Origin: CAZCBD01 sp964496755 | Lineage (GTDB): Bacteria > Bacteroidota > Ignavibacteria > Ignavibacteriales > Melioribacteraceae | Reading direction: 5' to 3' | DNA length: 20,452 nt | Assembly (NCBI GenBank): GCA_964496755.1 | Contig: CAZCBD010000029.1 | Span: 1 to 20,452 of the forward strand | The notes under the pieces: generated by a model | Seen by the model: the letters and a program-made list of their open reading frames with translations, nothing else | Told to the model about the DNA's origin: nothing | Database searches by the model: none | Part shown: positions 14,989 to 20,452 of the stretch, in pieces | Numbering within the stretch: position 1 is the stretch's first letter | Layout: every line of letters starts with the position of its first letter | Made by a program: the position numbers and the translations under genes

Positions 14989-16218
14989 ATGTATTTTTAT
15001 TCTAAAGTCTGGGATTCATTTGTTTTTATTGTACTTTCAATAGCCGCTGTATTATTTTCAATAATTTTTATTGACGTAAAATTTGCTGCAGTTTATCAAG
15101 CCTATTACTACTGGACGGTAATAATCGTATTCGCAATCGATTTTTATTTTACTTTTAAATTATCTCCAAAAAAAATTTCAGATATATTCGAAATAAATAG
15201 TAATAATTCAAAACTTTTATTTATTACTGATTTTATTGCTACTTTTCCTTGGGTGTTGTTGGTTAATACTGAATTTATTTGGCTAATTCCGTTGTTTAAG
15301 TATTTTAGAATCATTAGTAAGCTTAGGATTTTATATTTAAAGTCCGTAAAAAATTCCACTCTATTACGAATTGCCTTTTTTATTTACGGTTTAATGCTTT
15401 CGGCACATTGGATAACCTTAGGGTGGATAAGCTTGAATAATAATTCCGATAGTAGTTTTTTATCCGAATATTTAACATCTCTTTATTGGAGTATTACTAC
15501 TCTAACTACAGTTGGTTACGGTGATATTGTTCCAAAAAATGATGCTCAGATTTTATATTCAATATTTGTTATGATTTTCGGTATTGGTATGTACGGATAT
15601 TTAATAGGTAATATTGCAAGTATTCTATCAACCAAAAATCCGGTAAGACAAAAGTATTTGGAAAATATGGATAGGTTGAAAACATTAGTAAGCTACAGAA
15701 AGATTCCGATTGAATTACAAAATAAAATAAGAGATTTTTATTTATATCTATTTTCTAAAAAAAGTGGTTACGATGAAAACAGTTTATTGTTGGGATTACC
15801 GGACGATTTAAAAAATGAAATATCTTTATATTTGAAAAAAGATTTACTCGATTCCGTATCATTTTTTAAAAATGCACCCGAAAATTTTTTACAAGAAATA
15901 ATCACATATTTAAAACCTTTGTTTTGTGTTCCGCTAACAAAAGTGATGGAAGAAGGTGAAATAGGTGAAGAAATGTTTTTTATTGCCCAAGGAGAATTAG
16001 ATGTTTTTTCGAACTCAAAAAAAATTTCAACTTTAAAAAGCGGTGATTTTGTCGGTGAAATAGCTTTATTTAAAAATATTCCGAGAACCGCTACCATTAT
16101 CAGCAAATCTTTTTCTAACCTGTATTTATTGAAAAAACAGGATTACGAAAAAATAATTCGCAAGTATCCTAAGTTTGCCGAAGAAATTGAAAAAAAAGTA
16201 TTACAAAGATCATTATAA
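14989..16218 (+). CDS. Cyclic-nucleotide-gated potassium channel (SthK-like architecture)
   Basis: This 409-residue inner-membrane protein has six predicted helices (about 11-30, 38-58, 76-93, 98-118, 125-146, 187-211), a pore helix before TTVGYGD (173-179), and a cytoplasmic tail. TTVGYGD is the potassium selectivity filter. The fourth helix region carries Lys104, Arg107, Lys111 and Arg113, a weak voltage-sensor-like pattern. Residues about 215-292 resemble a C-linker. Residues about 293-400 are a cyclic-nucleotide-binding domain whose phosphate-binding cassette is intact: GEIALFKNIPRTATI (356-370) with Glu357 for the ribose and Arg366-Thr367 for the phosphate. That order matches bacterial CNG channels with a C-linker, rather than the linker-less MloK1 type. 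cAMP gating is therefore likely; cGMP is possible. I chose the ATG at 14989, five bases after GGAG, over the GTG two codons earlier. No clear promoter is visible. Confidence 0.92.
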   Translation: MYFYSKVWDSFVFIVLSIAAVLFSIIFIDVKFAAVYQAYYYWTVIIVFAIDFYFTFKLSPKKISDIFEINSNNSKLLFITDFIATFPWVLLVNTEFIWLIPLFKYFRIISKLRILYLKSVKNSTLLRIAFFIYGLMLSAHWITLGWISLNNNSDSSFLSEYLTSLYWSITTLTTVGYGDIVPKNDAQILYSIFVMIFGIGMYGYLIGNIASILSTKNPVRQKYLENMDRLKTLVSYRKIPIELQNKIRDFYLYLFSKKSGYDENSLLLGLPDDLKNEISLYLKKDLLDSVSFFKNAPENFLQEIITYLKPLFCVPLTKVMEEGEIGEEMFFIAQGELDVFSNSKKISTLKSGDFVGEIALFKNIPRTATIISKSFSNLYLLKKQDYEKIIRKYPKFAEEIEKKVLQRSL

Positions 16219-16297
16219 AATTTAATTGCTTTAGAAAGTTATAAAATGTATTTTTTTTTAATTGACAAAATTCAAAAAAGAAGGATAGGGCAGATTC

Positions 16298-19200
16298 TTG
16301 AAAGATATTAGTAAAATAATTTTAGAATTACTCGAGAAGCAAACAATTGAAGATGTTTATGAATTTGCTGCAAAGCAATTGCGCGAAGCAGTAGGGAAAT
16401 CTATAATTGTAATTACGGAGTATTGCAAAAACAATACGGTTGAAATTAAAGCAATGACGAAGGATATAATAGATCCGAAAACTTTATTGCCAATTTTAGG
16501 CCTAGATTTGTTTGCAACTAAATTTAAGAATCTTGATGAAATATATTCTGAAAATAAATTGGAAGGATTGGGCAAAGGTGATCCGGGAAAAGAATTGTTT
16601 GAATTAACAATAGGGAAAATCTCAGAAAGAATTAGTGATGAAATTGTAAAAAGATTTTCAATAAAAAAAATATATCGACTATTACTTACGTATCAAAATA
16701 TAAAATACGGTAGTATTTTAATCTTTCAGATTACTGAAAATATAAAATCCGAGTTTTCCGAAATAGAAAGATTCGTTAGTTTTTTAACCTTAGTGGTAAA
16801 GCAAAAAAAACTTGCTCAAGAGGCAATTAAGAACTCCGAAAATTTCAGAGCGGTATTTAATAATTCTCCCGTGCCGATGATAATTCATCAAAAAGGCAAA
16901 ATAGCTTTTGTTAATTCCGCATTGCTTGATTTATTTGAATATGAGAATGAGTTAAGTCTGGTAGGAAAGAAATTTGTTGATTTTGTTATTGAAGATCAAA
17001 GGAATTTAGTTGAAAGAATCTTATTTATGAATTCGAATCAGATTAATACTTTTGATAGTTTTGAAACCGAATGTTTAACCGGTCGGAATGAAAAAATATC
17101 CGTAGCTATTTCGCAATCCATATATAAATTGTCAGACGAAAAATATTCCATTCTATTTCTAAAAGATGTTACCGAAAAAGCAATTCAGATTGAAGACGTT
17201 TTTGAAAGAGAAGAAAATTTTCGGGCAATATTGAATTCTTCACCCGATCCTATTTGTTATATCTCTCCGGATAATAAATTGATTATTGTAAATCAAAGTT
17301 GCCGAAAATTATTCCAACTTGAAGATGTAGAATATTATAACAGAAATATTGATGAGCTGGCATTAGAAAGTGAAGTTTTAAAAAACAATCTCAGATTATT
17401 TTCTTCTTCGGATAAAGAAGCGTGGCAAAAAAAAGATGTTTACAAAAGTTTTGAAGAAATTAAAGTTGCCGGCAAAAATGAATATTTCGATGTTTTTAGA
17501 AAGCCGATATTTAATAACGACGGTTCGCCTAAGGCTTTAATTGTTTTTAGAAGGAATGTTACCGATAGGTTGCAAGCAGAGAAATCCTTAAAGCAATATA
17601 AGTCTCGGTTGGAATTTCTTGTTGAAGAAAGAGCTACCGAACTAATTAAAACAATCAATTCCTTAAGCAAAGAGGTGAATGAGCGAACAAAAACCGAGCA
17701 ATTAGTTAAGATTCAAAATAAATTTGCCGGTGATTTGGTAAAAGCAAAGGATATTGACAATGTTATTAGTGTGGTTTTAGAATCTTTTATTCAATTAACT
17801 TTTTTTGAAGGGGGAATTGTTTTTTTAAAAAATCCGGAGAATTCAGACTTAGAATATAAAATGCAATTATTTCCGGATACAATTGAAGAGAATGCAAATA
17901 GTCCGAAAAAAAATTATGATAAGCTAAAGAAAATAAATATTTCAGACTTAAATGATTTTTCGGATGAAGTTAGACTAATCTCTGAAGATGAAAAAGAACG
18001 AATTTCGGAACTATTAAAAAATAAAATTACATTTTATTGCCCCATCAAAAAAGATGATGAAATATATTCGGTAATATTTTTGTTGCTAAAAGAAGATGAA
18101 AACTATTCGGAAAATTTATTATCAATGATTTCCTCTGTTTTTAAAAACATAAATATAATCACTAAGAATATCTTGGCTACCGAAACAATGTTCGAAAATC
18201 AAAAGAAGATTGAACAACTTTATGAAAATATTCCCGGTGGTAGTTTTATTATAAACGATAATTATATTATTGAAGAGGTAAATGAAAAATTATGTGAAAT
18301 TACCGGATATAAAAGCGAAGAACTAATAGGTAAGTCGTGTGGAATTATTTGTCCGAGAGGTCCGCATAAATGTCCAATAATCGATATCGGGAAAGAAGAA
18401 TTAAATAATGATGAAACAGCTATTATAAAAGCCGACGGAACAAAAATCCCGATTATTAAAAGTGCGCGTAAGCTAACAATAAACGGAAAAAAATATATTA
18501 TTGAAAATTTTCAGGATATAAGCTTAACAAAAAAGATTGAACATCGGGTTAAAAAAATAAATCAATGCTTTTTAAACTTTGATACAAATTCAAGTGAGAA
18601 TATTAATGCGTTGGTTAAAAGTATATGCGAATTATTAGGAGGTAAATTTGCAATTTATAATGCTTTTGAAAAAGATACTGTTATAAATATTGCGGCTTGG
18701 AATGTTCCGAATGAATTTTTAGCTGCAGAAAATATTCATGGAATTATTTGTTATGATATAATGAATAAAAATGATGATGAATTTATCTTGTTAAGAAACT
18801 TGGATAAAATAAAAGAGTTTAGATCTGACAAGCGTTTTCAGAAGAGTAAATTAAAAACATATGTTGGGCAAAAGGTTTATACAAAAAATATGGTTACCGG
18901 GGCACTTTGTATTTTCTTTGATAAAGATTATTTGCCAAGCGAAGAAGATATTAATTTTATTGGAATTGTTTCCTCTGCAATTGGTTCGGAAGATAAAAGA
19001 AGAAAAGTACTCGAAGAATTGGATGAATATAAAAATCATTTGGAAAATAAGTATAAAAAGAGAACAAAAGAATTAGAGGAGATAAACAAACAACTTACAA
19101 ACGAAATAAATATGAAACATAAGATTGAAAATGAATTGGTTCAATCTGAGGAAGAATATAAAACACTGTTTAATAAATCGCACGATGCGGCTGCAATTAT

Positions 19201-20452
19201 TGATAATGAAAAACAAATTATTCTAAATGTAAATAATAAACTTTGCAAACTTTTGCATATTAATAGGGATGATTTAATAGGTAAATCTGTAGATGAAATA
19301 TTAAATAAATATCAGATAGCTATTTTTGAAAAATCAGAAGATGATAAGGAAAGCGATTATTTATATAGTTTTGATGCATTATATATGCCTAAACTGGGAC
19401 CTAATATTCACTTAGAAGTGAATGCTTCAATTATTACGTATAAAAAAAATAAAGTCTTACTTGCTTCAATAACGGATATAACGAAACGAAAAGAATATGA
19501 ACTTGATCTTGAAGAAAGCAGATATAAATATTTTCAACTGGTTAAAAATGCGAACGATGTAATATTTAAATTTGATATTAAGGGGCAGATTATTTTTTGT
19601 AACCCAATTGCTACAGAAATTCTTGGTTACTCCAAAGAAGAATTATTATCGATGAATTATTTAGATTTAATTAGAAATGACTATAAAGTAAGAGTAAAGA
19701 GATTTTATGATACGCAAGTAATAAAACAGAAATTAAATACATATTACGAATTACCTATTTTAACAAAAGATGGTGAAACAATTTGGTTTGGTCAAAATGT
19801 GCAATTGCTTAATGAAGGAAAGGATACGGTTTCATTGCAATCTGTTTCTCGGAATATAACGAAACAAAAAGAAGTGGAATTTGAACTAAAAGAAAGTGAA
19901 GCCAGATTTAGAGAAATTGCCGAGAATATGTTTGACATTGCGGTTTATGGTTACAATGAAGATAAGGAAATTATTTTTTGGAATAATGCAGCAGAAAAAC
20001 TTTATCAAAAAAAATGTGAGGAAATAAAAAGTAAAAATATTTATGAAGCGGTTTTTAATGATTCAATTATGCAAGCACTGCAAAAGGAAAATGAAAAATC
20101 ACTCTTAAAAGGTATGGTTTTAGAACCTGCAGAAAAAGAGATTTTTAGAAGAGACGGAACAAAAATTACAGTGTTACGAAACACAATTTTAATTAAAAAT
20201 AAATCTGGCAAAAACGAGTTTTATTGTTTGGATATTGATATTACGGAACGTAAAAAGTTTGAGCTTGAACTAAAAAAAGCGAAAGAAGAAGCCGAAGAAG
20301 CTAACAGAGTAAAAACGGATTTTATGACAAGCATGAGCCATGAACTTAGAACACCATTGAGTGGTATTTTAGGATATGCCGAAGCATTAAAATCCGATCC
20401 TGATATTAGCAACATACATAAAGAGGGTTTAGAAATAATTGAGCGAAGCGGT
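16298..20452 (+). CDS. Large soluble multi-PAS/GAF sensor histidine kinase (3' end outside window)
   Basis: An uninterrupted frame of 1385 codons runs to the window edge. No signal peptide or membrane helix is visible, so it should be cytoplasmic. Order: GAF-like domain (1-175); PAS at about 181-293 and 306-424; coiled coil; GAF-like region (about 475-620); PAS (636-750) with Cys681, Cys685 and Cys692; GAF-like domain (about 760-900); coiled coil; PAS at about 950-1060, 1074-1190 and 1200-1318; helix; and the start of HisKA with SMSHELRTPLSGILGYAEAL and phospho-acceptor His1348. The ATPase domain must lie beyond 20452, and a receiver domain may follow. The start is TTG, seven bases after AGGG, with an in-frame stop ten bases upstream. 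It lies 79 bases after the channel gene on the same strand with no terminator between, so the two may be co-transcribed. The signal sensed cannot be told from sequence. Confidence 0.9.
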   Translation, partial: MKDISKIILELLEKQTIEDVYEFAAKQLREAVGKSIIVITEYCKNNTVEIKAMTKDIIDPKTLLPILGLDLFATKFKNLDEIYSENKLEGLGKGDPGKELFELTIGKISERISDEIVKRFSIKKIYRLLLTYQNIKYGSILIFQITENIKSEFSEIERFVSFLTLVVKQKKLAQEAIKNSENFRAVFNNSPVPMIIHQKGKIAFVNSALLDLFEYENELSLVGKKFVDFVIEDQRNLVERILFMNSNQINTFDSFETECLTGRNEKISVAISQSIYKLSDEKYSILFLKDVTEKAIQIEDVFEREENFRAILNSSPDPICYISPDNKLIIVNQSCRKLFQLEDVEYYNRNIDELALESEVLKNNLRLFSSSDKEAWQKKDVYKSFEEIKVAGKNEYFDVFRKPIFNNDGSPKALIVFRRNVTDRLQAEKSLKQYKSRLEFLVEERATELIKTINSLSKEVNERTKTEQLVKIQNKFAGDLVKAKDIDNVISVVLESFIQLTFFEGGIVFLKNPENSDLEYKMQLFPDTIEENANSPKKNYDKLKKINISDLNDFSDEVRLISEDEKERISELLKNKITFYCPIKKDDEIYSVIFLLLKEDENYSENLLSMISSVFKNINIITKNILATETMFENQKKIEQLYENIPGGSFIINDNYIIEEVNEKLCEITGYKSEELIGKSCGIICPRGPHKCPIIDIGKEELNNDETAIIKADGTKIPIIKSARKLTINGKKYIIENFQDISLTKKIEHRVKKINQCFLNFDTNSSENINALVKSICELLGGKFAIYNAFEKDTVINIAAWNVPNEFLAAENIHGIICYDIMNKNDDEFILLRNLDKIKEFRSDKRFQKSKLKTYVGQKVYTKNMVTGALCIFFDKDYLPSEEDINFIGIVSSAIGSEDKRRKVLEELDEYKNHLENKYKKRTKELEEINKQLTNEINMKHKIENELVQSEEEYKTLFNKSHDAAAIIDNEKQIILNVNNKLCKLLHINRDDLIGKSVDEILNKYQIAIFEKSEDDKESDYLYSFDALYMPKLGPNIHLEVNASIITYKKNKVLLASITDITKRKEYELDLEESRYKYFQLVKNANDVIFKFDIKGQIIFCNPIATEILGYSKEELLSMNYLDLIRNDYKVRVKRFYDTQVIKQKLNTYYELPILTKDGETIWFGQNVQLLNEGKDTVSLQSVSRNITKQKEVEFELKESEARFREIAENMFDIAVYGYNEDKEIIFWNNAAEKLYQKKCEEIKSKNIYEAVFNDSIMQALQKENEKSLLKGMVLEPAEKEIFRRDGTKITVLRNTILIKNKSGKNEFYCLDIDITERKKFELELKKAKEEAEEANRVKTDFMTSMSHELRTPLSGILGYAEALKSDPDISNIHKEGLEIIERSG

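Noticed and set aside
16262..16290. TTGACA before the sensor kinase as a promoter
   Set aside because: No convincing second box follows, and a start site at the usual distance would leave almost no room before the ribosome site.

Overview
The window comes from a low-GC bacterium, most likely a member of the Bacteroidota/Ignavibacteriota (FCB) group. Two signals point there. Both readable promoters fit a TTG(ACA) box, 20 bases, then a TAnnTTTG-like box, which is the Bacteroidota-type architecture. Most genes also carry a clear purine-rich Shine-Dalgarno sequence, which fits Ignavibacteria-like lineages better than classical Bacteroidia. The taxonomic call is an inference; no rRNA or marker gene lies in the window.

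Left part (1-3217): about 310 bases with no convincing gene, then on the minus strand a two-gene methionine operon, metY-metX. It is preceded by a complete SAM-I (S-box) riboswitch with its own intrinsic terminator and is followed by another intrinsic terminator. MetX acetylates homoserine and MetY sulfhydrylates the product to homocysteine.

Middle part (3343-14954): a divergent plus-strand operon for branched-chain amino acids, in the order leader peptide, ilvD, ilvB, ilvN, ilvC, leuB, leuA, leuC, leuD, cimA, closed by a strong intrinsic terminator. It encodes every step from pyruvate to the three branched-chain 2-oxo acids. Isoleucine carbon comes from citramalate (CimA, with LeuCD and LeuB shared) rather than from threonine. 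No threonine deaminase or branched-chain aminotransferase gene is present here.

The most interesting element is the operon leader. A 55-codon reading frame ends in six consecutive Ile codons followed by Leu and Val codons, and it is overlaid on several complementary RNA segments, two of which are mutually exclusive. This looks like a ribosome-mediated attenuator that reads all three end products in one peptide.

Right part (14989-20452): a six-helix potassium channel with a TVGYGD filter and a C-terminal cyclic-nucleotide-binding domain, followed by the first 1385 codons of a very large soluble sensor histidine kinase. The kinase has an N-terminal GAF-like domain, six PAS domains, two further GAF-like regions and the start of the HisKA domain; it runs off the window.
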